Shown in pieces: positions 39,199 through 47,545 of a stretch of DNA of 64,000 bases. This DNA comes from Leishmania donovani (taxonomy: Eukaryota > Euglenozoa > Kinetoplastea > Trypanosomatida > Trypanosomatidae). Under the pieces are notes generated by a model. That model searched no databases, was not told the DNA's origin, and was given only the letters and a program-made list of their open reading frames with translations. Each line of letters opens with the position of its first letter. The first letter of the stretch is position 1. The DNA is taken from NCBI RefSeq assembly GCF_000227135.1, contig NC_018247.1, positions 546,331 to 610,330 of the forward strand. The letters are read 5' to 3'. A program made the position numbers and the translations under genes.

Positions 39199-41718
39199 AT
39201 GGGCTCTGGTTTCAGCACGGCAAGCGCTGGCGACACCAGCGCGCCCCTGCCGCCGTGTCCGCTCTTCTACAACTTCATGCCCGACAATCAACTCATCCCT
39301 GCATCTACGCTGCCGATGCGTGGCCCAGGTGGAACGGTGCGCCGTCCGCAAGGCGGGTGCGCGGCACGGGTCATTCCGCTCTGCAGCTTGCCGGTTGTAT
39401 CGGAGAAGTCGAGGAAGGACGCGAAGAAAATTGTTGCCGATGCCAAGAGGAACAAGAAACGCGGCAGCGACAGTACCGCAGAGGAGGTAGAGGCAAGGGC
39501 CGTTGCCGCCGCAAACGCTCTCCTCAGAAACCCTAGCCTCCTCCCGTCACTCAGCTCGTGCTTCCTCCTCAACATCGCTGTGGATGAGCAAGGCCGACTC
39601 GTCCCGCTGCTGACAAACGACGAGTATGCAGTGAACACCATGGCCGGCTTCAATGACACCGGCGCTGGCGGCCCGGGCAGCTCATGCTGGAATCCGCTGA
39701 AGTCTCCGCGCTCGAGCTTTTTGAAGAAGGGGTTCAACTTTTCCACCACCAACAGTCCCGTGCGCACCCCAATGCTTCCAGGAGCGGCCAGCGATCGTGG
39801 CGACTCCCTCACGAGTGGCGCCGAGAGATCGTCGCAAGGCGGCGAAAACGGAGCGGCGGCAAATCAGCTAGTCTCGACACTGTTACCGTCCACAACAGCC
39901 GCGGTGAACGCGGTGGGTCGCTCAGCAGGGGCGGCACCGCCACCCGATCCTCCGTCTCCGCAGTGCAGCAAGAGGCAGCCAAAGCGGCGCAGCCGCACCA
40001 AAAAAGGTGGCGGCGACGGCGCGCAGCCCGCCTTGTCAAAGGCACCCGAGAAGCTGATCTCTACCTTCGCCATTGCTCCAGCACCGTCGTCTAGCGTTGG
40101 CCCAGCTAGAATTGTGTGTGACACGACTACGGATGACGAGCAGGACGTGCCGCTAGCCACCCCCTCGGTGTGCTCCGTGCTTGTGAAGGACAGCCATTTC
40201 CGAAAGTCCGAGGATGGCCAAGGCGGGGCAAGCGCCTCGGTAGCGCCGGCTTTGTTGAACGGAGGTGCCAGTGGCGTCGATAGTGTTAGCCCGCAGCGCA
40301 TGCGCCGCCAGCTTTCGCGCATCACACTCCTCCGCGTGTCAGAACGGACGCGGTGGCTGTTGTTTAACGATAGCGGCACCCACGAGGCGCAGGTGTCGGT
40401 ACTGCTGTGCTACCGGGCGCAGAAGGAGAAGTCCACGAGCCCGATGAAGCCCATCGCTGGGGAGGAGGCACCGATGAAACCGTCTGGCAGGACCGAAACA
40501 GCATCAACACCGGCCCCTGGAGACTTGCGGGTGCTTTGTTGCCCGACGCCGCTCTCGCACACCTCTCTCTCCACCAATAAGAAGGAGCTGCAGTCGCAGG
40601 GCACGTCTAGTAGCAGCCGCAGCTACGTGGAAGTGCGTCCGGTTCTTGTGGAGGCATTCACAGCTGCGATTCCTGCCCCAACGACGCCTGTGGAGGAGCA
40701 TCAGCTTGCGGAGTTCAAGAAGAGCGTCGCTGGTGCGGCGGCTGTGGAGGTATTCGTGGTGCTCGCGCCAGGGGCGACGGTATACTTGGCGGAAGGTGAC
40801 GTGCTTGGTTACAGGTTAGACACGCTCCTCGTGCCCTTCGACGCATCACGCAGCATGGCAGTATTGGGCAGCATGCTCACACCCAAGATGGTGTGCTGTC
40901 TCAAGAAGAAGAGTAAAGCGGCGAGTAAGAAGGGATACCGGCACACGTTGATGTTCTTGGCGAAAGCAGCAGCGCCGGCAGTCGGCGCCGCGCCTGCACC
41001 CAGATCCGGTCCTGCTGTCGCTCGCCTCACAGGCAGTGCCATGGCCACGCTGCCCAAAGCCGCTACTAGCGGAGCACCAAAACACACTCATATCATCCCA
41101 CCTCTCTCGTCAGACACGCTGAACGCTGCGCCACCCGACCTGAAGCAGTCCACCGTCTTCGAGGCCCCAGCGGAGGCTCTGATCGATGCCACTAGGAGGG
41201 CTGATGACGCGGAAGCGACGACGTCTGCTACACCACCCCAACACCCCCCGCCATCCTCGTTGCCTGCGCCTGAGACAGCCGCGAAGGGTGAAGCTGCTGC
41301 TGCTGCTGCTGCTGGGGAGATCGGTGCGCAGCGCCGTCTGTCACTTCGGAGCCACCGCGGAAAAGAGGAGGAGAGCGGGAATAGGGAAAACCAGTGCGTT
41401 GGAGCGGCCGCGAACCCCTATAGCTTCGGTGCACCGGCTACTGTGCCAAGCACAGCGGCCGCCGCTTCACAGAGTTTAGGCTGCGGTGCTGCTGACGCAG
41501 CGCCGGAAGCTGCTGCCACTCTTCCAGCGTGGTCTGCAGCAGATGCGAAAGCCGCGCGTGCAGGCTATATGAGTAGCGCAGCTGGGGTGCCGGTGCTGGA
41601 CCTCAAAAGCTTAGCAGCCAGCTCGGACAAGGACCGCTCTGCACCCCGCGGTGACGCCTCTGTGGAGAGTAGCGAGTGGAAGAGCACCGGTACCCAACCA
41701 CTCGACATCGCCTTCTAG
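39199..41718 (+). CDS. Large myristoylated protein with a split, divergent DUF1935-like domain
   Basis: This gene encodes 839 residues starting MGSGFS, with Gly2 and Ser6 fitting N-myristoylation and no Cys3. Most of it is low complexity: Ala, Ser, Pro and Thr stretches, with a basic patch 'KRQPKRRSRTKKGGG' near residues 255-270. A recognisable half-domain 'RWLLFNDSGTHEAQVSVLL' lies at 385-403. Its partner half 'VEVFVVLAPGATVYLAEGDV' begins near 517, with about 100 residues inserted between. The same two blocks ('RWTLFNDGKSDATVEATFF', 'VSVPAGATVAFVEG') occur with a shorter gap in the 44019 gene. I therefore place it as a distant, expanded calpain-related protein. No enzymatic motif is visible. 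Ala/Glu-rich sequence fills the C-terminal 250 residues. The start is supported by the myristoylation motif and by similarity to the 22139 start region. Confidence 0.85.
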   Translation: MGSGFSTASAGDTSAPLPPCPLFYNFMPDNQLIPASTLPMRGPGGTVRRPQGGCAARVIPLCSLPVVSEKSRKDAKKIVADAKRNKKRGSDSTAEEVEARAVAAANALLRNPSLLPSLSSCFLLNIAVDEQGRLVPLLTNDEYAVNTMAGFNDTGAGGPGSSCWNPLKSPRSSFLKKGFNFSTTNSPVRTPMLPGAASDRGDSLTSGAERSSQGGENGAAANQLVSTLLPSTTAAVNAVGRSAGAAPPPDPPSPQCSKRQPKRRSRTKKGGGDGAQPALSKAPEKLISTFAIAPAPSSSVGPARIVCDTTTDDEQDVPLATPSVCSVLVKDSHFRKSEDGQGGASASVAPALLNGGASGVDSVSPQRMRRQLSRITLLRVSERTRWLLFNDSGTHEAQVSVLLCYRAQKEKSTSPMKPIAGEEAPMKPSGRTETASTPAPGDLRVLCCPTPLSHTSLSTNKKELQSQGTSSSSRSYVEVRPVLVEAFTAAIPAPTTPVEEHQLAEFKKSVAGAAAVEVFVVLAPGATVYLAEGDVLGYRLDTLLVPFDASRSMAVLGSMLTPKMVCCLKKKSKAASKKGYRHTLMFLAKAAAPAVGAAPAPRSGPAVARLTGSAMATLPKAATSGAPKHTHIIPPLSSDTLNAAPPDLKQSTVFEAPAEALIDATRRADDAEATTSATPPQHPPPSSLPAPETAAKGEAAAAAAAGEIGAQRRLSLRSHRGKEEESGNRENQCVGAAANPYSFGAPATVPSTAAAASQSLGCGAADAAPEAAATLPAWSAADAKAARAGYMSSAAGVPVLDLKSLAASSDKDRSAPRGDASVESSEWKSTGTQPLDIAF

Positions 41719-42387
41719 GAAGAAGCAGCGGGGGGAGGACGTCCACAGACATGTCGGATGCACACATCTGCTTGTTTGCCCCTTTCGCTCGCGATGAAAG
41801 CGATAATACACGTGTGGCGCTTAGCGCGGCAGTAACGGTCTGTGCATGCGTGTGTCTGCGTGGGCGTGTGTGCGTCTGTCTATCCTTGTAGCCACCCTCT
41901 CCCTTCTTCATGCGTGCTTTCCCTCGCCACCGCGTGCGTACACGCGTCTACAGCTGTGTGCGCGCGTGTGTGTGCATGTGTGCTTGCCCAAACCACCTTT
42001 CTTGGAGAAGAAACAAAGAAGTGCGATTTGGGGATCGGTGCTGACTCATGCTGGTTGCTGGCGCGCACGTGGCGGCTTCCACAGCAGCCATCACCTTTTC
42101 TTCCTCCCCTTTTCTCTCTTCGGCCTTTATTCTTTCGTTTTTTTTTCTCCGGCTCTCCCCTTTTCTCTCCAATTCTGCCTAGCTGACACGAAGTGAGGGG
42201 CAGCGAGAGACGCCCACAAGAACACATACGCCTATCAATTTCAAATGTGCAGATGCGAGAGGGAAGACAGCTGCGTCAGTGCCCTTCTGTGCGGGCCCTC
42301 CCCGCCAATGTGCCGCTGTGCGTTGTGCGTTGGCCCTCTTCCTCCCGCCTTTCCCCTTGCCCGCTGCTTTCGACCTGATGATATGCC

Positions 42388-42420
42388 TATATATATATAG
42401 TTGCATATATATATATATAT
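42388..42420 (+). repeat. Double (TA)n microsatellite
   Basis: Two TA runs separated by 'GTTGCA', visible directly. Easily melted DNA in an otherwise GC-rich chromosome; no function is implied. Confidence 0.9.
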
Positions 42421-43957
42421 AGTTATGCGTTTCCGTTTCGCTCGGTGGTGTTAGCGTTTCTCTTCTTAAGCATGTACTGTTTTCCCTCTCCCCCTCCCCT
42501 TAAGTTATGGCTGCGATTCGGCGTGGCGTGCGTAGGGCGCTGTGCTGCCCTTGATGGGGTCTCCCTTTTGGTGCCCGACTCTCTGTCTGCTCTTCTTCGC
42601 GTGTACGTTTGCGTAGGCGCCCAGAGAATGTGAGGGCATGCGCGTTGCGCTTGAGGGGTGCACGCGCCCGGCGTGTGCGTATACGTGCGCGCTTGCTTCT
42701 GCATTCGTGTGTCTTTTCGTTCCTTCTCTCTCTTTGGCAGGATTCATTTTGCTTCTTTCTCCCTCTCTCCCTCTCGCGCGTGCATGCTTCTTGCAACCGT
42801 TCATGTACATTTTATGTTTTGCCCTACCATCCCCTCCCTGCTCCCTCTCTTCTACCGCTTCCTTGCGGTTTGCGAGGACGGCGCTCCCTGAAGATGCTAG
42901 TCACACCTTACCGTGGTATCGTAGCGCAGTACCCCCATTCTTGGTGTCGGCGGACAGGTCTGGGCTGCCGCTGTGCCGGAAGAGACCTGCGGTCGTGATG
43001 GTCACGTTTGCACCAGTTCACTACGAATCCTGTCGGTGATTCGACAAGTATACGCATACCCTCTGCTGTTTTTTCCTTTAGCTGCGTTTCAGTGATGTTG
43101 AGCGTAATCCTGGTCCTGACCTGCGCCGTATTGCAGTGGCATTGCATTGGGCTGAGCGACCCCGAACGGTGCTGGTTAGCCCGGATCCTTGACAAAACCG
43201 TAGTGGAACAAAAGCAGATAGACTGTGGTTGTGTATGCATCTACTTGTTGACTTATTCGTAGTAGAGTAGACGCGTTGAAGAATAAACAAGCGGCTCAGG
43301 CGTTGATAGACGAAGAGCCGTTAACCGTGGGCATCGGCAATTGGTAGCAGCACGGCGTTTTGCCTTCGGCGCTTTCTTTGCGCCTTTCCAGCACCTTTTG
43401 TGTGTGTGTGTGTGGTTATTACTGTATGTACTCTCTTTTCTAGACGGCCGCGTGTATCAGCAACAACGCAGCTCAAGGCTAATACTACCACTGCCCATCG
43501 CAGTTGCATAGCCACACGCTTGCAGCCGAGGAGAGGCCCTTCAAGCACCACTTACTCGTCTCTCTCTCTCGGTCTGTAAGTCGTTCATGCGCTGATGACC
43601 GCCACTTCTTTACACATTTAGCTGGTGTGCAGGGCGTGCCCTCAGAGATGGCAGCTCTGCTGCGTTGAGAGCCCACCCCTTCCTTCCCGGCCCCTTCACT
43701 TCGCTCTCTTCGCCTGCCCCCTCTTTGACCCTCTCTCACCGTTCTTGAGTTGACTACCGAAAGAGCGCCACACACACACACACACAAATACAAATACGAC
43801 AGCACAATAAAACGCGAAAAAAAATAAACGGAAAGGCAGCAGAGTAACGGAGCAGCACCAGCTGCGCCTCATGTGACACAGAAACGCACATCATACCCCT
43901 TCCTGGTGAACTTGGCGAGTCTCCTACACGGAGCGCATACGCACGTGTCTCACGCTC

Positions 43958-43974
43958 TATCTTCTTCTCTGTAG
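43958..43974 (+). promoter_or_regulatory. Predicted trans-splice acceptor for the 44019 gene
   Basis: 'TCTATCTTCTTCTCTGTAG' ends in AG at 43973-43974, 44 nt before the ATG. Short tract but well placed. Confidence 0.5.
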
Positions 43975-44018
43975 TTGCTCGCCGCCAGACCCAAATATAT
44001 CAGCCGAAGGGAGGCGGA

Positions 44019-44588
44019 ATGGGCTGCGGTTCTAGTGCGCCAAAGGCCGATACATCGGCCTCCACTGAAGAGGTGAGGGCCCTCTCCGTTGACATGAAGA
44101 CGCACTTCGCCAACATCGACCCGGAGGTGCTCGGCCCCCACAAGGAGAGTGCGAAGGCAAAGCTGGCCTTCATGTACGGCAAGACGGCGAATATCTTCCT
44201 GCTGACCACCGAGCCCTTCCACAAACCGCACCATCAACCGAAGCCGGAGGGCGAAGAGCACGCCCCTGAGGACGACGAGAAGCAGGCGTCAGCGGTGGAG
44301 GAGATTCGCTGGACCCTTTTCAACGACGGCAAGAGCGACGCCACGGTAGAGGCGACCTTTTTCCGTGCCGAGGCGCTACGCCCGGCGCGTGCGCACGGGG
44401 CTGCCGAAGACGCGGAGAGTCCCGTGAAGCTCGAGTTCTCCGATGGCGGTTGCGTGAAAGCGAAGGTGTCCGTGCCAGCAGGTGCCACCGTGGCCTTCGT
44501 GGAGGGTCCCATCAAGGGGTACATGTGGAAGTGCATGGTGCTCGACCCCAAGACGAGCAGATTCGAGCCTGCCCTAGCGGCAGAGTGA
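44019..44588 (+). CDS. Dually acylated calpain-related protein, divergent DUF1935
   Basis: This gene encodes 189 residues starting MGCGSS (Gly2, Cys3, Ser6), so myristoylation and palmitoylation are expected. Residues about 25-75 hold a block not found in the short SMPs ('HFANIDPEVLGPHKESAKAK', 'GKTANIFLLTTEPFH'). The beta domain is divergent: 'IRWTLFNDGKSDATVEATFF' at 96-115 and 'VSVPAGATVAFVEGPIKGY' near 150-168. It is most like the 39199 protein, so these two form a subgroup apart from the SMP-1 type. A SIDER2 element lies 376 bases after the stop. Confidence 0.88.
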   Translation: MGCGSSAPKADTSASTEEVRALSVDMKTHFANIDPEVLGPHKESAKAKLAFMYGKTANIFLLTTEPFHKPHHQPKPEGEEHAPEDDEKQASAVEEIRWTLFNDGKSDATVEATFFRAEALRPARAHGAAEDAESPVKLEFSDGGCVKAKVSVPAGATVAFVEGPIKGYMWKCMVLDPKTSRFEPALAAE

Positions 44589-44964
44589 GCTGGAGCTGCG
44601 CCCTCTGTTCTTCCTCAACCTTTCCTTACCTTCCCCCCGCAGCTCACGCTGTGACGGGTGCGCGCGCGCGGCGGAGGAGAGTGCAGTCGTAGCGCGTCGC
44701 ACGTTTCATTGCTACCCACAGATGCGGCAAGCGACGCTCGCTTATCCTTTCCACTCCCCTTCCCTGTCGTTCATCTTCTCTACATGGTCGCGGATGTAAT
44801 CGGCGACGTCTGGCAGGCATTGGCGTACGTGCGCATGCGTGTATGCTTTACCTGCCGCTGTACCAGTTTCGGTCGGGCTGCGCCTACGCGCAAGTACCTC
44901 TGTTGCCCCTTTCTTCTGCTCCTCATTTCAGCCCTTTTTTCTCCGACTCCCTTCCCCACCCCTC
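44589..44964. other. Proximal 3'UTR of the 44019 gene
   Basis: Mixed, then pyrimidine-rich sequence up to the SIDER2 start. Nothing else seen. Confidence 0.5.
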
Positions 44965-45446
44965 GTGACGTGTGGACCCCGCTCAGTGCGCCGTATCTCA
45001 GGGTCCACTACCCACGCACTGTGTGGTGAAGCCAAGCAGCCCTCCCCAGCCCTATCCCCTGCCGGATGCAGAACCACCTCTGGTGGTGACACGGCCAGGC
45101 CCTGGATGGCGTTGCGTTGGAGCGACCTGCGACAGTGGGTCAGCGTACACGTCTGCGCCATCCACGTGACAGGCAGAGCGTCAGCGTGACGCGAGCGCAT
45201 ATCCCACCCCCGGCCCTCGCGCTGCCTACAGCGGTGTGGGGGAGGCCTGAGGCACCCCGAGGGGAGGATGCACCAGGCGGCGACCGGCATGATGCGGGAG
45301 CGGCGGTGAGGCGACCTGCGGAGCGAGAGGTGTGTGGGCAGAGTCCGAGGCAGGGGACCGTGCTCTTCGACGACTGAGTCGGCGCAGCACCCTAGCGCGT
45401 GCCCACCCCTGCTTCGCGCCACGCGCGATGTGGAGCCTGCGACGGG
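44965..45446 (+). mobile_element. LmSIDER2-type retroposon, copy 3 (longer 3' form)
   Basis: The first 349 bases match copy 1 with one difference (T to C near 45042). After 'GCGGTGAGGCG' (about 45313) it carries about 95 bases absent from copies 1 and 2, then resumes at 'CTGCTTCGCGCCACGCGCGA', which aligns with their 'CTGCTTCTCACCACGCGATG'. Copies 1 and 2 therefore share an internal deletion, or copy 3 an insertion. The exact 3' end is unclear. It lies close behind the 44019 stop in sense orientation, the usual setting for SIDER2-mediated mRNA control. Confidence 0.8.
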
Positions 45447-46414
45447 CGAAGGGCAAGGGAGGGGGCTCGAGTGGCGTCGAACTCACGTTGTTTCTTGGCC
45501 CTTTCTTCTCTCTTGCACATGTGATCTTTTTCATCTTTGGTTGTTCTGTGCCGTCTTCCCAACGCAGCAGCAGCAGCAGCGGCAGCAGCAGGACACGTGG
45601 AGCTGGACGTTTCATGCGTGCAGCTGGCAATTTCTCTAATCCCTTGCTCTCTGTTTGTCCTCGCCTGTGTTTTCTTCTTGTGTGGTACCGCCCCCGACTC
45701 GTTTGTGTCGGACTTTGTCTTCTCCGTTCGTGTCGGGTGACTCCATGGACTCTTGTGCTCTTTCCTTCGGGTGGTGGGTGGCTTCTATGTAGACGTATCG
45801 CCGCGTGAAGGAGCGCAGGTGTGGGCGTGCCTTGATGTCTTTGCACGCCTCTTTCAGTGCTCGGTGGCGGTTGCCTGCACTTCGGCGTCTCTCTGTCGTC
45901 CTCTGCCCTCTCCTTTATCTGCTCCCCCCGTCGCTTTTCTGTTCACATGCGCCTCGGTGTCGCTTGCGTACACCCCTTCGACCGAGCTGTTGGGTGACCG
46001 CCCAACGTTGCGGATCGAGATATGTGCGCATGCGGAGAGGCGCGGGTGACCTCGTCTTCGCCTCTCTCTTTACTTGCCCCTCGGTTTCTCTCGCGAAGTG
46101 TCACCAAACAGCACCAACAGGACTGCCACCCCCGATCACCACTTCGTTGGCCATACCATGCAGCGGTTATCGTGGCCACGCCCCCGCACCGTCCTTTTTT
46201 TTTTTCGTGTCACTTCGTTCGGCTCCTTTCATGTGCATACATCGAGGGGGGTGGAGAGCCCTTGCGATTCTATCAGCTGCACAGGCACACGCACACAGGC
46301 ACTCTCCGATGTGCATATCTCAAGCGCAGTATGAGGTATATGTGTATACGTCCTCTCTCACCCTCTCTGTGTACGTGTGTGAGTGCTTGCCTATGAGTGT
46401 GGATAGGAAGGGGT

Positions 46415-46450
46415 AGAGAAAAGTGGGGAGCCGGCTCCCCACTTTTCTCT
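46415..46450 (+). repeat. Perfect 36-bp palindrome with no loop
   Basis: The left arm 'AGAGAAAAGTGGGGAGCC' is followed at once by its exact reverse complement of 18 bases, centred on 'GCCGGC'. Read directly. As RNA it would make a stable hairpin in the untranslated region. Confidence 0.95.
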
Positions 46451-47009
46451 TTGGTCTCGGTCCTTTTTCCCACTGGGGAGTCTCCGCTGCTATGAAACTC
46501 CTTTCCCCTCCGTACCGTTCTCTACCTGTCCTATTTTCTCGTCCTGTCCCAGCGTTCATCGCATCGACCTCCCCCTTGTTCCCTCAGCCCGCCTCTCTCT
46601 CCAGGGTCATGGTGCGAAGAAACACACATGCGCAGGCAAGCCCCGCTCGCGGGTGCAACCCTCCCTTCGAGGCTGATCATCGACGGCGGGCCCTTTTTGG
46701 CTGTATGCTTGTGCGTCGAGGCCTCGGTCCTTAGCCCCTTTCCTCTCTCTTGCAACTCACGAAGTCGGAGGCTTCGTCATGCAGACCCGTCCGCGTGCAC
46801 GGTGTGCGGGGAGAGGATGGCGTGTGTGTGTCGGTCTTTAGCTACCGCAACTCACGCTTCAGTCTCAGGAACAAGAACACAAACGAAATGAGCAAGACCG
46901 ACCGTTGTCGGATTTGCCCGCTCTCTTCTCCCTTCATGCATCCGTGTATTCTCACCCGCTATCGCTGCTGCTCCTCTTTCTTACCTCCCCTGTCTTTCTT
47001 GGCCGCTCG

Positions 47010-47034
47010 ATCTCCCGCTGTTCTACCTACTCAG
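47010..47034 (+). promoter_or_regulatory. Predicted trans-splice acceptor for the 47090 gene
   Basis: 'CTCCCGCTGTTCTACCTACTCAG' ends at AG 47033-47034. Use of this site would place the entire CA repeat inside a 55-nt 5'UTR. The AG at the end of the CA run (47086-47087) is the alternative and would leave almost no 5'UTR. Confidence 0.45.
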
Positions 47035-47045
47035 TAGTCTGTCGC

Positions 47046-47050
<5 letters not shown>

Positions 47051-47086
<36 letters not shown>
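47051..47086 (+). repeat. (CA)18 microsatellite directly upstream of a start codon
   Basis: 36 bases of CA end three bases before the ATG at 47090. A shorter (CA)12 occupies the same position before the 54441 gene. Confidence 0.95.
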
Positions 47087-47087
<1 letters not shown>

Positions 47088-47089
47088 CC

Positions 47090-47545
47090 ATGGGGAACAA
47101 GCAGTCGCATGCTCAGGGTGAGTTCCGCTACAGCGGGCCCACCGATTTCCCCTACGATGAGAAGGTTCCGCTGTTTGAGGAGAAGAACGGCCTTCTCTTC
47201 CGCCTTGTGAACAACCAGAATAGTTCCTGGGCCTTCTACAACGACTGTAAGAGGTTCGAGTTCCACGTGAAGGTGACGTTTGGCTCCAACTCGCGCAACC
47301 TCCAGGCGTTAGGCAACACGTACCTCGCCGAGGACCCTGATGGCGGCTGGGTGGCCAAGACGATTGTGTACCCGGGCAATACGGAGCCCTTCATCCAGGG
47401 TGAAGTGGTCGGCTTCAATTCGGTGGTGAACGCCGTGCTGCTGACGACGGAGTACAAGGAGCGCCGCAAGGAGGAGAAGAGGGCAGCCAAGAAGGCTGCA
47501 AAGGAGGCTGAGAACGGCGACGAGCTCGGCAGCAGCACGCGGTAG
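47090..47545 (+). CDS. Small myristoylated DUF1935 protein with basic C-terminal tail
   Basis: This gene encodes 151 residues starting MGNKQS: Gly2 and Ser6 fit N-myristoylation and there is no Cys3. The domain I unit spans about 20-120: 'LFEEKNGLLFRLVN', 'SWAFYNDCKRFEFHVKVTFG', 'VYPGNTEPFIQGEVVGF'. The tail 'KERRKEEKRAAKKAAKEAE' is strongly charged and Lys/Arg-rich. Myristate plus a basic patch is a common way to bind acidic inner-leaflet lipids without palmitate, so this protein may use a different membrane region from the MGC members. A member of the SMP family; I cannot say which numbered SMP. Confidence 0.92.
   Translation: MGNKQSHAQGEFRYSGPTDFPYDEKVPLFEEKNGLLFRLVNNQNSSWAFYNDCKRFEFHVKVTFGSNSRNLQALGNTYLAEDPDGGWVAKTIVYPGNTEPFIQGEVVGFNSVVNAVLLTTEYKERRKEEKRAAKKAAKEAENGDELGSSTR

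Larger units (their letters stand above)
41719..44018. other. Intergenic region with TA repeats and a composition outlier
   Basis: Contains TA repeats at 42388-42420 and strong T/C sequence to about 42890. A block at about 42890-43330 has balanced composition unlike the surroundings. A TG repeat (about 43398-43412), an AC repeat (about 43770-43787) and an A-rich patch near 43815-43830 follow. No supported gene. Confidence 0.5.
45447..47089. other. Intergenic region containing a long perfect palindrome and a 5'UTR CA repeat
   Basis: C/T-rich sequence with no supported gene. It holds a 36-bp perfect palindrome (46415-46450) and ends in a (CA)18 run immediately before the ATG at 47090. Confidence 0.55.
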
